A stretch of 64,000 nucleotides of DNA from assembly GCA_905182985.1 (NCBI GenBank), contig CAJJDN010000080.1:273813-337812 (forward strand), in the 5' to 3' direction. Positions within the stretch are counted from its first letter, which is position 1; each line of letters opens with the position of its first letter. A program made the translations under genes and the position numbers. The stretch is from Paramecium sonneborni (taxonomy: Eukaryota > Ciliophora > Oligohymenophorea > Peniculida > Parameciidae). Below, piece by piece: positions 50,745 through 62,697 of the stretch. The notes below the pieces were generated by a model. The model had not been told where the DNA came from, did no database searches, and worked only from the letters and a program-made list of their open reading frames with translations.

Positions 50745-52574
50745 AATACTTAACTCCAGATGTCTTCCTTACTCTACATAATCCACAAAACAAACAAGTC
50801 TCTTAGTAATCAGTTTCATTGATATTATCATCATATGCACAAAATTTATTGCTAGAAATATTTTTAAATATATTTACTCAAATATTGTTTATTTTATTCA
50901 ATCACTTTTCTTTAAATTCTATCTAAATCACATTAGAAATTTATTATTCTAATGTTTTTTCATACTCAATACTATACTATATATATTTAAATAAATAATT
51001 TCTATGACTTTTCAGTATTGTATTGTGTCTTAATAACTCAATTCATTGTTTAGCTATTTATTAACAAATAATAAAATTATTCTAATTATAATTTATGCTT
51101 AGTATTCTATGAACAGCCTATATATCAATTATTGTCGTTTTGCAAGTCATTTCTAAGACATTTGTATTCTTTTAAGAGAATAACAATTCTTTACTAATAG
51201 ATAATTCTTACTAATATTAATTTATCTTTTAATGTCATAAATTTAATTTCTTTAAAATCTGTCAATATCGATTTTTATAAAACTTATTAGAAAACAATTG
51301 CTATAAATACTAGATAATTTTAAGCAACATATATGAATTTTTTTTATAGTGATTAGATAGAATAGCTTCATTCTGATTTTGTTCAATAAATTTATGTATA
51401 AGAATTAATATCTTTCTTCATAATAGCTATCAAAAATAAAAATTCTGAGAAATAAGTTTATTTTATTATTATTATTCGGCTTTAACTAGAACATATGTTT
51501 ATTTAGTAACAAATATTTGATTTAGCTTTCGGTTGTATAAATAATAAAATTGTTGATCCAAATAAGCAATTTGATATAAATTCATTCTTGGACTATCATT
51601 TAATTTCTATAATTATTAAATAAAGATAGCGAGAGATAATTAATTTTATACAAACAAGTATGAATCTACATATTATATTTATTTTGCATTATAGTACTCA
51701 ATAGAATACAACCCAGTATATTATTTTATTCAGCCATGTATAAAATATTTCTCATTAACTAGAAGAAGAAATATGAGATCTTTATGTAAGATGAATAACT
51801 ATAAAATTGTAGCTGAACCACAAGCAAAGTAATAATTATATTAATGACAGGATAATATCCAATATCTATCAAAATTTTATTTTCATAAATTACAATTTAT
51901 TTCCTTATACTTAAAGTATGATCTTTAGAATCTAAAATTATAACTTCTCTCCTTTTCTTTTGGATGAAATTCTAATCATAATTTTATGTTTTTCTCATCT
52001 ACACTAGTTATTATAAATGGCTCTGCTTTATGAGCATTTATAAAATTAATCTTTATGTGCATCCATTATTGATATTAATTATACATCTCTGCTCCTGATA
52101 GTATTTATTCTTAATTCTTTTTTAAGCATATCATTATTTAAGTACATCATAATTCCATAAACATATGAAAATCAAATCCTTTTTAGGATAAAAATATCAA
52201 GACATTTAGAGATGAGTATGTCCTGTCAAAATCGCTATAGCTTATCTACTTTGATAAATTTAATAATCTTGCTTTTTAATTCTCTGAACCTAATAATACC
52301 CAAATTATTGCATGAAATGTTACACATCTAACATCCTTTTAATATGAATTGACATTATTTGAAATTCCATACTCTAATTATAAAATCATTACTTCCTGAA
52401 CAAAATAAATTTAATTACACCTTAATGATCATCATATGTTTTTATTTTTTCCTTAATCTTATAATCAATCATTTTAATAATTCGTGAATGAAATGCACAA
52501 AACACCCAAGGACGATGAGGATGAAAAGAAACACTTTTCACTCGAACTGAATGTCTACCGAATTTTACGAACAT
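50745..52574 (-). pseudogene. Decayed copy of coatomer subunit alpha (alpha-COP)
   Basis: The start is well preserved: MFVKFGRHSVRVKSVSFHPH, HRPWVFCAFHSRIIKMIDYK, matching alpha-COP WD40 repeat 1, then SNDFIIRVWNFKQC. Later fragments fall in different frames with TGA interruptions: ILTGHTHLQMS then TGA, INAHKAEPFI...SVDEKNIKL then TGA where Trp is expected, and FIIYTTESQIKYLLLN. Near the end a Cys-rich piece (CAYDDNINETDYQETCLFCG) resembles the alpha-COP C-terminus. The span is far shorter than a full gene (~1,200 codons in the family), so large deletions occurred too. A pseudogene is the clear reading. Confidence 0.75.
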
Positions 52575-52597
52575 TTTAATTATTTTTTACACGTATA

Positions 52598-52825
52598 TCA
52601 TAATAAGGAATTGTATATCTCAGGGCAAATCCAATAGCTCAGCACAGGAAATGCAATAGATCCAACACGTAAAGCTCCTATTGGATTTCTTTAAATTATT
52701 TAAGTTAGCATTAACAACCCAGTTGAACCGCCTAAAGCATACTTTCTATATCTTCCCTTAAAGCCCATAATATAATTGTCTTTAAACACTATTTTTTAAA
52801 CATTTTTTTATACATGCTACATCAT
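52598..52825 (-). CDS. Small hypothetical membrane protein
   Basis: 75 residues from a double ATG. The second half reads GFKGRYRKYALGGSTGLLML, then TQIIQRNPIGALRVGSIAFP and a final hydrophobic stretch (VLSYWICPEIYNSLL), suggesting one or two membrane segments. The frame stays open upstream to ~52962 without an ATG, so a 5' exon may be missing or this may be another relic. Its stop lies only 24 bp from the start of the alpha-COP pseudogene. Confidence 0.4.
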
Positions 52826-53167
52826 TTGCCCATATGTTTGTATAAATTTAAAATTATTCAACTCCTTCGTTTATAAATTACATTTTTAATAATCAAATCC
52901 ATTATACTTTTTTATAAATCTCAATATTTATAATTCAAAATCATTCTTAGATTAACCAAGTACTCATCTATATTTCACAGATACTCATCTATATATTACC
53001 ATATTTTATAATGAAAAGTTTACTCTCTAATAATAATATAAAATTGAATATTCTGTATATTATAATATTATTCCTTATAAAAATAAATAAATAATGATAA
53101 ATTTAACATTCTTACTTAAAAAGAAGAATAGAATTTAAAAATTGATTTATATATTTATAAAATAAAT
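52826..53167. other. Intergenic with a 13-bp direct repeat
   Basis: The 13-mer tactcatctatat occurs at 52961-52973 and 52982-52994, 21 bp apart. Otherwise A+T-rich with no recognisable gene beyond the open 5' extension of the small membrane ORF. The repeat could be slippage. Confidence 0.45.
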
Positions 53168-54256
53168 TCAGTATTATATTGCAGTATGTAAATTTCTGCA
53201 GCTTGTTCTTAACTAAATACTAATTTAGTTTTTTAATTTAATTGCAGGATTCTTTGGAAACCTATTATACGAAGATTACATTCCACTCTGAATATTAGAA
53301 TCATAGATTAATTCTAATGGTAATCTAGCTACTTATGGTACTGAATTGTATTGAATATAATTGGTTTATTGTATTTATTATTATTAGACTCTTTCCTTAC
53401 ACCATTAACAGATTTATTAAATAATTTCCAGAGATCGGGAATCATTATGTTCTCCATCGACTTTAATTAATTTTTTAATTCCTTTGTGTTATTTATACAA
53501 TTTTAAACTATTTTTTGCCTTAATAAGGGAATCCTTATCGCTACAAATGTAAAGTGTAGGCATATTTGAATTGCATTAAACTTAGATATCATTTAATTGA
53601 AATCCTGCTTCTTCTTCTATAGTTCCTTTAGTTAAGAAGATAATTGCTTTAATGATAAATTTAGGTAATCGAGTTTATTTCTAAATTATGCTAATTGCTA
53701 ATTTATTGAAATTAGTGAAACAACTATCTAATACCAATCCCTTAACATTTGGCTATTCTTTTAATTAAATAGTTGTTGCTCCTAGAGATCTACCCCATAA
53801 TATGAATTATTTTTATTGAAATTGTATTTCTAATTCCTCTAATATTGAAGTTATATCATCCTTTTCTAAATGACTAATATTTTATTATATTTATTACCCA
53901 AAAGTAATAAAATCTCCTTCAGAATGACCACATGCTTAGAAATCAAATGTACAAAAATTGAACCCAAACTAAGCAACTATTGAAGCATATTTAATGCCTT
54001 CTATTCTACACCCATTATAACCATGACAATAAACTATACAATTAGGTGTTTTTGGATTCAACTCAAAATATGACATCTCTAATTTAGAATTTTAACGATT
54101 AATAATTATTCTTTCGTGTTTCCTAAGATAACCTTGATGTAGTTAAATGTATTCAGGGCCTAATCAATTAATAACGAATAAACAACCTAAATCAAAGTAA
54201 CTATAATTATATCGAGGTGGTCTCACAAATTTCTACCATTCTCTTTATATTGACAT
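53168..54256 (-). CDS. Alpha/beta-hydrolase (ABHD17/S33-like)
   Basis: 354 residues with one 24-nt intron. The hydrolase core spans ~60-280: NCIVYCHGYNGCRIEGIKYA (HG oxyanion turn), FNFCTFDFQACGHSEGDFIT, the nucleophile elbow LWGRSLGATT with Ser in G-x-S-x-G, PNVKGLVLDSCFTNFNKL, TLYICSDKDSLI (acid) and VDGEHND (catalytic His). The triad is complete. A Gln/Asn-rich tail of ~70 residues follows. It could be a depalmitoylase-type serine hydrolase; substrate unknown. Confidence 0.88.
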
Positions 54257-54414
54257 TTTTTAATTATATTTCTTTTCACTATTGCAAACATATTTCAACA
54301 CTATATATTAATAAATCTGTATTGTTTAAATAACAAAGTAAAAATACTGTTATATCAACTCTCAATCAGCATCAAATCTTTCCTAATATTGAAGATAACA
54401 AAAAATAGAACAAA

Positions 54415-54939
54415 ATGATTTTGGTTGATTATCCAAAAAATCAAGAGAGAAACACCAAAAGCTATACTCTTAAGTTTTTATATTCTTAAAACATATATGA
54501 AACTACTAAATTTAGATATTTACAATACTCATTAACTTGTGAATATTGTTATCATGAATATAATTAGAGATTGTGTTAATGTGTTCATTTATTTATTAAA
54601 GTATTTGATAGTTAATTTGAAATCAGAACTAAGAAGTAAATCGATATTTTTAAGTTGCATCTTTATGAAAATGTCTAACCCTTTAATTGTTTTTATAACG
54701 AATTAAAATTAGTAGTAATGATTTAATGGTTGCTTTTCTCTTTGTGTTCTTAACTCATTATACTGATGTATTTTAATTAGAGGAAAATCAAAGAAGACTT
54801 TAAATATTTAGAAAGAGTTCAAAATTTTAGTTACCCATATATATCTTAAATATAAAGACGTAGTTTTTTCATCATTTATCAATCTACATGTAATGAAGAT
54901 TAAATTTATAATTATAATAGATAAAATAGTTTCTGTTGA
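54415..54939 (+). CDS. Hypothetical protein with one membrane segment
   Basis: 174 residues, intronless. The N-terminal half is basic with a Cys/His cluster (CEYCYHEYNQRLCQCVH) that could bind metal. One hydrophobic helix lies near residue 115 (VVMIQWLLFSLCSQLIILMY). No family recognised. It diverges from the hydrolase gene with 158 bp between. TGA-free frames of this length are not rare in DNA this A+T-rich, so confidence is moderate. Confidence 0.5.
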
Positions 54940-55212
54940 ATCTTAATTTTAACAATTTAGTCAATTGATTTTCAATATAAAAATTAATGTTATTTTTAGA
55001 TAGAGGGTCAGAAAAAAAATTTATGTTTCTGGCAGATTTATGCCAAAAATTTTATGTAAATCTAATATGATGATAATCATATAACAATATAGTTCACAAA
55101 ACTGATTAGCTTAATATGAGTTTTTTATAAGAATAGGAATTTTTGATTAATTCTGATTGTATACCTATATAAATATTTAATCTTTGTTTTTTTAAATACA
55201 CAAACTCTTAAG

Positions 55213-57115
55213 ATGTAAAAACCAGAATACATATATAATCATCAAAGTTAAGCATTAGATATTCTATCAATTGGAACAGCTACTTGTAGATTTAAATCCA
55301 TTCTTTATTTGAATAATAACATTATTTTACCAATAGCAACATCTATTGCTGTTTATGACAATATGTAAAATATAAACTTATTTTATAGAACATTTAATAA
55401 AGTTGTATAATTTCAAACAAATCAAAGTACAATATATAGTTTAATTAATAACACTAATTTTATTTATGCAATTGGTCATGATGGAGATATATGTTAGTTG
55501 GATATCAAAACTTACTAAAAAGTGAATTACATAAATCAGTAATTAATGAAATATATTTAATAGTCGAATAGGTTCATAATGTAGATGGTCATCAATTGAA
55601 GGTGAAACATTAATGATAAGTGCTGAACACTCAAAAAATAAAGGAACTATATAAGTTTTAAATGCAACGACACTTAAATAGATTAAAGTATATGAAGGCT
55701 GTTATTTTTATGGTTGTGTTTAAAATTCAGTTTATTATTTATTAAAATCCAAAAGATTTGGAAAATTAAGTAAAAATGAAAAAGCTGCTTTAAAATATAA
55801 AGATTTAAAAAAATACAAGAACAATAAATAATTTTTATTTGATCTTGAAATTCATAGTCAATAAGGATTAGAAAGGGTTTTACCATTTGAAACTGAACCA
55901 GGAGATATTTTAGTTATTGCTTAAAGTCCTAAATATATAGCTTATTTTTATTATGATAGAAGAATACTTATTTATGATATAGAAAAGTGTTAAATTCATA
56001 TTCATAGAGTTGATGGAAATGGAGTATTATAAGCAGCTTGTTTTTAGAATGATTTTGAATTAGTATTTTAAAATAAGATTAAAGAAATTACTATCTTAAA
56101 CTTATAAACTATGGAAAAGATTGTTTAGTAATATAAATAAGGATTAAATACATAAGTGTAAGCGATCTATAAATAGAATGAAATTTTAATAACTGCATCA
56201 GAAGAAAATGTAACAATTTATAAAAGTACTCATGTATTACACAAAGAATTTGGAGGATTAACAAAATGTGGTATAGATTTTTATAAAAATGATTATGTTG
56301 TTAGTGGTGATTTTTTGGGAAATATTACAATTAATTAATTAGATACTGGAAAAGTCAAAAGTGAATATTTTATAGGATCACCAATACGTTCTATTGCATG
56401 CAAAGATAATATCATTTATATTGGTACAATGGAAGGATAATTATATAAATATCAAGATGATGAATGTTATTAATTTGATTAAATTGAAGGATCAATTACT
56501 TGTATTAGAGTTAAAAAGGATGATTTGCTAATTTCTTCAACTCATGGATTAGTGAGATTGTATAAAAATGAATAACCCTTATTCACATTTTTAGCTCATC
56601 CTCCTAAAGAGAAATCTGAATTATTTGGATCACTTAACATACATGCAGATATTTGGACCTGTATATTCAATCCAGAATAAGATATATTTGCTACAGGTTC
56701 TGAAGATTAATGTGTTAAAGTTTTTGATTATAGTTAAAAGTAAATTGTTGAATTGACTGGACATAAATTAGCTGTTACTTGTTTAGATTGGAAACACTCA
56801 TAAAATTAATTAATATTGTATTCTTGTAGTGATGATAGAACAATAAGATTGTATGATTAATCATATAATCTCATCAAAGTAATTAATACATTTTTTATTA
56901 ACGAATGGTTTACATTGACTTATATGAGTGTCTTTTAGAACCTTCTAGCTATTGGTTGTTAAAATGGATATTTCTTTTTATATGATTAGTAACAAGGAGA
57001 TTTTATTGTTGCATAAAAAACACATATGGGTGGAATTGAAGGATTAGTTATGAATTCTAAATATATTGCAACCTGTTCAAGTGATGATTGTGTAAATGTT
57101 ATAAAAATTAATTGA
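55213..57115 (+). CDS. WD40-repeat protein, probably double propeller
   Basis: 625 residues with one 25-nt intron near 55541. Two stretches of beta-propeller repeats are separated by a charged insert (KSKRFGKLSKNEKAALKYKD). Clear repeats: NPEQDIFATGSEDQCVKVFD, TGHKLAVTCLDW, LYSCSDDRTIRLYD, and the final MNSKYIATCSSDDCVNVIK. The N-terminal repeats are degenerate. Partner and pathway cannot be told from sequence. It ends only 26 bp before the Sfi1-like gene on the same strand. Confidence 0.82.
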
Positions 57116-57141
57116 TATTTTATTTTTATTTAAGTTTTATT

Positions 57142-57996
57142 ATGTTATAATAAAGTAAACAATTGAGATAACAATATGAACAAGAACTAGAATAGCAACT
57201 TTCTATTGATAGAAAGGCAAAGTTCCAGTATTATTAAAATCAATTACATCCAAAGCCTAAATTCTTTAAATGTATTAAAACACCAAACAGATCCTTTTTA
57301 TAATAATCTATCAAAATACCAAAAGTGGAATAAAGTTATAGAGATTTTTAAGACATGAAAAACTCTTTGTTTTAAGAATAAATTTCAGTTATTTAATCTT
57401 TCTGTCATTGCAAATTAGAAAAGTTGGCATAACTATTATAAAATCGGAAATTTTAAATAATAATGAGAGACACAAAATAGATAGCCAATATTATTCTTTT
57501 TTGTAAGACTAGAATACAGAATCTAAAAAGGCATGTTTGGTGTGAATTTATTAAGAACTATAATAAATAAGTTTAAAAGTAATAATATTAACAAATTGCC
57601 ATTGATTTAAAAGTGCATATACAGCATCTTTTATTAAAATCAATTTTATTTTAGTGGAGCATTATTACAAAGAAGAAAAAAAGAGCAAATAAAGCTGTTA
57701 TTATTTGGTTTTTTAAAATTTGGAAGTAATATGTTTAAGAGAAAAAAGGAAAGAAATTATATGCTTATTAAAGAATTAGAAAATTATTTTAATTTTGGAA
57801 ATTGAGAACTTCGTTAAAAAAAGTGAGAGTCAGATAAGAAATAATAGCAAAGCATCATTATAATAAAACACTTGCACTTTGTGTTTTTGGATTACTTTAA
57901 TAAAACATCTTGCTTAATAGAGGAAATTAATCATAATACTCAAATGAATTTCTTAAATCAGATTCCTAGATTTAGACTATAAAATTACAATTATGA
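57142..57996 (+). CDS. Sfi1-repeat-like, candidate centrin-binding protein
   Basis: 284 residues, intronless. From about residue 130 it shows long basic helices with regularly placed aromatic/Trp residues: ILFQWSIITKKKKRA, AVIIWFFKIWKQYV, RIRKLFQFWKLRTSL. These resemble Sfi1 repeats (L-x-x-x-x-F/L-x-x-W), which bind centrin in contractile or basal-body fibres; Paramecium infraciliary lattice uses such proteins. Only about four repeats are visible, so it is much smaller than true Sfi1. The start 26 bp after the WD40 stop leaves little room for a promoter. Confidence 0.6.
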
Positions 57997-58115
57997 GAAT
58001 ATTTATTTTTTAATTAATTTTTTTTATATGAGTTAATACAACAATAATCAAGATATTTAGAATCCTAACCAATAATAATATTCAGATAGAGTAAAGAACA
58101 TAAGTATAAAAATTT

Positions 58116-59922
58116 ATGGAAATGGTTGAAAACACTCCTAACGATAAATTCATAAATAGACCATTTTTAGGAAAGATATGCAATAAATTTTAATAGTATT
58201 CTTTAAAGGAATATGAAGATGTGTCAAACATTGAAATATTACACAAAATAATTTAAGAACAATATGCAAAAAGAAAATTTGAATAAAAATAAAAATTATC
58301 TTAATCTCTTAACATTTTTTCTGATTGGAATGATAAATTAATAATGTCACAATTTAATTAAATTATGAAGATTCTTAATAGTTCTAATAAAAGCATTTAC
58401 TTAAGAAAAGACATTAGAGTCTTTAAATAATTAAAATGAATTTTAAGATTCAATTAAGATTTCTCCAATTTAAGTTTTAAAGAAATAATTGAATTAAATA
58501 AAAAAAAAAGAATTTCAAAATGATGATCATGTAAATTATTGTTTTAAATATAATAGATTTTATGTTTTGAAATATATAAAATCATGTTATTTCCTCACTT
58601 AATTTTTAAACAATTTTAAAGATATGATATAGAAAGTTAGAGTGTATATTTTTAGCTTCAAAAGAATCTATAAATTGAAATTAGAAGTAATGAATAAGAA
58701 TAAATAAATTCTTTAAATATAAATTCAATAATGAAATGGATTCCATCTAGTTTCTTTAAGATTAATATTCTCCCATTTTTAGGTATATTGGAAATTTTCA
58801 AATTAAGAGCAGTTTGTAGATAATTTAAAATTATGTAATGAGTATTATTAATATTTTAGAGTGGAATAATATTGGTATATACCTTTTAAGAGAGAGATGA
58901 TAGAATAAGAACTAACAAGAGAATTAGCTTTTAGCATTGAATATATAAAAAACTTTTAGATTGCTGCTTAAGCCCTTCAAAATAAATTAAGATTTTGCAT
59001 AGAGAATATAATGGATATTATTGATTGGCAAATTTTGGAAGAATAAATATAAAGTGATTAAATATAATTATTTGTTAACAGACCTCTTATAATGATGCTT
59101 AGATTACTTGATAAATAATAAGAAATGAGTTTTCCTTATTAAATTGATGGATAATTTTGTATTAGAGAATTGTCAAAAAATATTAAATAATAAATTTTAG
59201 ATTATCTAAATTTGGAATTATTATTAATTTTAACCTTGTAATCAATCCTGAAATAGGTTTGAATCACTTACTTACATTTTTAGTATAAGCTCTATATTTT
59301 CATGGTTGGATGCTTTAGATAAATAACATTTATAAGGAATCATTAAAACAAAAAAATAGTAATATTTTTCATTTAAGTTTTAAGTTAACTTAAAATTCTT
59401 GATGAAAAATAAAATTATAACAGAGACTTTATGAATAAGCTTGTTAAAAGATTTATAAAGTGATTGATTATTCACCTACCAAGGATATTGAAGAACAATA
59501 AGAAATAATGAGCAAATTAGTATATTTAGAGATAAAATATTTAGGACTAAAAATTAAAAGAAAGTTTAAGAGAAATAAATTTCTCTGTTGATGCAAACCC
59601 TAATTCTAATTCTTCTATAATAATAGAGCAAAATAATGCTCTTACTAATATTCATTTAGATATATACTGTTAAATTGAACTATTAACTTATGTTTGTGCT
59701 GGATAAAATTATTACTTTTAAGATATAGTTGATTAACAGAAAGATTTACAATAAAATTAAGTTGATAATTTAAATAAAATAGATGGATATTATAATAATA
59801 ATGAATAAAAGTCTTAAAAAAATTAAGATTAAAACTATTCTGAAGAGAAAAGGTTTATTTAAAATAATGAAAAGTATGACTTATCAACAAATTTAAATAA
59901 TTAATAAAACTAACTTGATTGA
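58116..59922 (+). pseudogene. Disrupted gene, helical protein in several frames
   Basis: Protein-like segments occur on the plus strand in shifting frames: MEMVENTPNDKFINRPFLGK onward to ~58430 (TGA), then NYCFKYNRFYVLKYIKSCYF, then REMIEQELTRELAFSIEYIK through LSKNIKQQILDYLNLE near 59210, then NPEIGLNHLLTFLVQALYFH in another frame, YKVIDYSPTKDIEEQQEIM, and a final IHLDIYCQIELLTYVCAGQN before TGA. No set of short introns connects them all. Parts vaguely recall UBR-type ubiquitin ligases. Either a decaying paralogue or sequence with several indel errors. Confidence 0.4.
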
Positions 59923-60049
59923 TATTAATTTAATTAAAGATTTATAAAAATAAACAAATATACATTTATTATTTTTAATAAATAAACAAACTAAAATAAT
60001 TTTAAATAATTGAATTTCCATATTATCAAATCAAGATTTATGATATAAT

Positions 60050-61166
60050 TCATTTTTTAGAAAAAATCTTTTAGTAAGCATAAGCTTCTGATAAGCAAAG
60101 ACTTAAATCTGATTCTGACCATTCCCTCGTTGGTATTTTTTCTAGAAGAATCATAATTTCATCATATTATAATTTCTAAATTTTAAGAGAGAATTTCATC
60201 AAAATAGAAATAATAATGAAGAGGCACAATTCAAAATAATCTATACTGAATATAAATCTTACTTTTTTCTTCAGCTAATAAAGTGTCAAATAATCTGAGA
60301 CCAACTTCGAATTAAAACATTCTTAATAACATACAAGTACTCCATTTAAATACAAATGCATATAATTCCATAGCTATAATGAAAATAGATTGTTACATAA
60401 TGAAGTATTAAGATGTTCATAAAGTTTCTTATCTAATGCTTATAATATTTCTTTAAATTTGTTATAGAATCGAACTAATCCAGGTTACGAATTTGTATAG
60501 TTATCAAGAACACTTTCTAATAATTTACATAAACACCAATAAGAATCTGCTTCTACTTATCTAATTAATCTTTAATCTAAATGATCTAATTGTTTTTCAT
60601 TAGTGAATTTTAATTTAGTAGTTTCAATATCAACATAATCAGACAAAAATACAACTAGGAAAGGAGCTACTATGTCATTCATTCCTTAGACATATCCACA
60701 TGCAGGATTTCTTATATTCCATATAAACAGTATTCTTTCAAGCAAAGTTTAGATTTAAGGATTTCTAAACATTTAAGAGTCTGGTATTGTACGTTTAACA
60801 TCTTCAGAAATTTATTTTAAAATCTTTTTTTCTCTTTCATCATATTGTTAATTTTGAGCAAAATAAATATCACACATCTCAAAGTACATACTTCTTTTTC
60901 TCTCTATAATTGAAAACTAAAATGTCTATTATCCAAAATACATTTGCATCTCTATTTGGAGATTAATATTTTAATAAAAGTCTCCATACAACACTTCTAA
61001 GTTCACTAGGCACTCCTGACCAAGATAAATGAATTAGTTCATTTATAGGTATTATATTTTAATGTAATAAATCTTTAAACTTTTCTATCATTACTACAAA
61101 AAGATATACAAATTTTTGAACCATCTTCTCTATCAGTTTCTCTATTGCATGATTTGTATTCTTCAT
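60050..61166 (-). CDS. TBC1D22-type Rab GTPase-activating protein
   Basis: About 348 residues (338 if an optional 30-nt intron is used); required introns are 25, 23 and 22 nt. The TBC domain fills it: LIHLSWSGVPSELRSVVWRL, ERILFIWNIRNPACGYVQGM (containing the Y-V-Q-G-M Gln finger), NDIVAPFLVVFLSDY, EADSYWCLCKLLESVLDNY, ELYAFVFKWSTCMLLRMF, LRLFDTLLAEEK, IPTREWSESDLSL. The Arg finger of the I-x-x-D-x-x-R block is less clear (EDVKRTIPDSQMF). It probably stimulates GTP hydrolysis by a Golgi or endosomal Rab. Its 5' part is duplicated at 61643-62222 by the assembly. Confidence 0.9.
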
Positions 61167-62697
61167 TTCTGTTATAAAGAGTGGCAATATTTACTTTCTA
61201 AATTGATAACATAATAATATTTAATATAAGTATTTTCATATTTTTTCATTTCTTAGTAGCACTTAATTGTAAATTACGGTTTCCAACATCCTTAAAGTCG
61301 ATTACTCTAATTACATGTTTTCAAATAATATTTCATATTCTCTCTTATGTGGTCTTTATAACTGTCTTGCTTATTATTAAATCATTATTTCTCTTAATTC
61401 ATCACCTAATTATTCAAATTACTAATTTAATTCCTAATCATTCAAGTTTTATATTTATTCTTTTGTTATTTTGATTATTATCATATTTGTAATATTAGTC
61501 TTTTAAATCATTTCAAATAGTTTTTGGACTTTCATTAATCTTTCCATTGTAACATTATCTGTCTTTATTAATTCCAACATAATTTTCAATAGTAAATAAA
61601 CTAATTTGAATTTTATATCAAATATCTTTACTTTACCTTCCNTAATTGTTTTTCATTAGTGAATTTTAATTTAGTAGTTTCAATATCAACATAATCAGAC
61701 AAAAATACAACTAGGAAAGGAGCTACTATGTCATTCATTCCTTAGACATATCCACATGCAGGATTTCTTATATTCCATATAAACAGTATTCTTTCAAGCA
61801 AAGTTTAGATTTAAGGATTTCTAAACATTTAAGAGTCTGGTATTGTACGTTTAACATCTTCAGAAATTTATTTTAAAATCTTTTTTTCTCTTTCATCATA
61901 TTGTTAATTTTGAGCAAAATAAATATCACACATCTCAAAGTACATACTTCTTTTTCTCTCTATAATTGAAAACTAAAATGTCTATTATCCAAAATACATT
62001 TGCATCTCTATTTGGAGATTAATATTTTAATAAAAGTCTCCATACAACACTTCTAAGTTCACTAGGCACTCCTGACCAAGATAAATGAATTAGTTCATTT
62101 ATAGGTATTATATTTTAATGTAATAAATCTTTAAACTTTTCTATCATTACTACAAAAAGATATACAAATTTTTGAACCATCTTCTCTATCAGTTTCTCTA
62201 TTGCATGATTTGTATTCTTCATTTCTGTTATAAAGAGTGGCAATATTTACTTTCTAAATTGATAACATAATAATATTTAATATAAGTATTTTCATATTTT
62301 TTCATTTCTTAGTAGCACTTAATTGTAAATTACGGTTTCCAACATCCTTAAAGTCGATTACTCTAATTACATGTTTTCAAATAATATTTCATATTCTCTC
62401 TTATGTGGTCTTTATAACTGTCTTGCTTATTATTAAATCATTATTTCTCTTAATTCATCACCTAATTATTCAAATTACTAATTTAATTCCTAATCATTCA
62501 AGTTTTATATTTATTCTTTTGTTATTTTGATTATTATCATATTTGTAATATTAGTCTTTTAAATCATTTCAAATAGTTTTTGGACTTTCATTAATCTTTC
62601 CATTGTAACATTATCTGTCTTTATTAATTCCAACATAATTTTCAATAGTAAATAAACTAATTTGAATTTTATATCAAATATCTTTACTTTACCTTCC
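60587..62697. repeat. Exact 1,055-bp tandem duplication around a single N (assembly artefact)
   Basis: 60587-61641 and 61643-62697 are identical where compared; N at 61642. Each copy holds the 5' half of TBC1D22 and the 3' end of the kinase. TBC1D22 is intact through the first copy and the kinase through the second. 61236-61641 and 61643-62222 are truncated leftovers. Confidence 0.9.
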
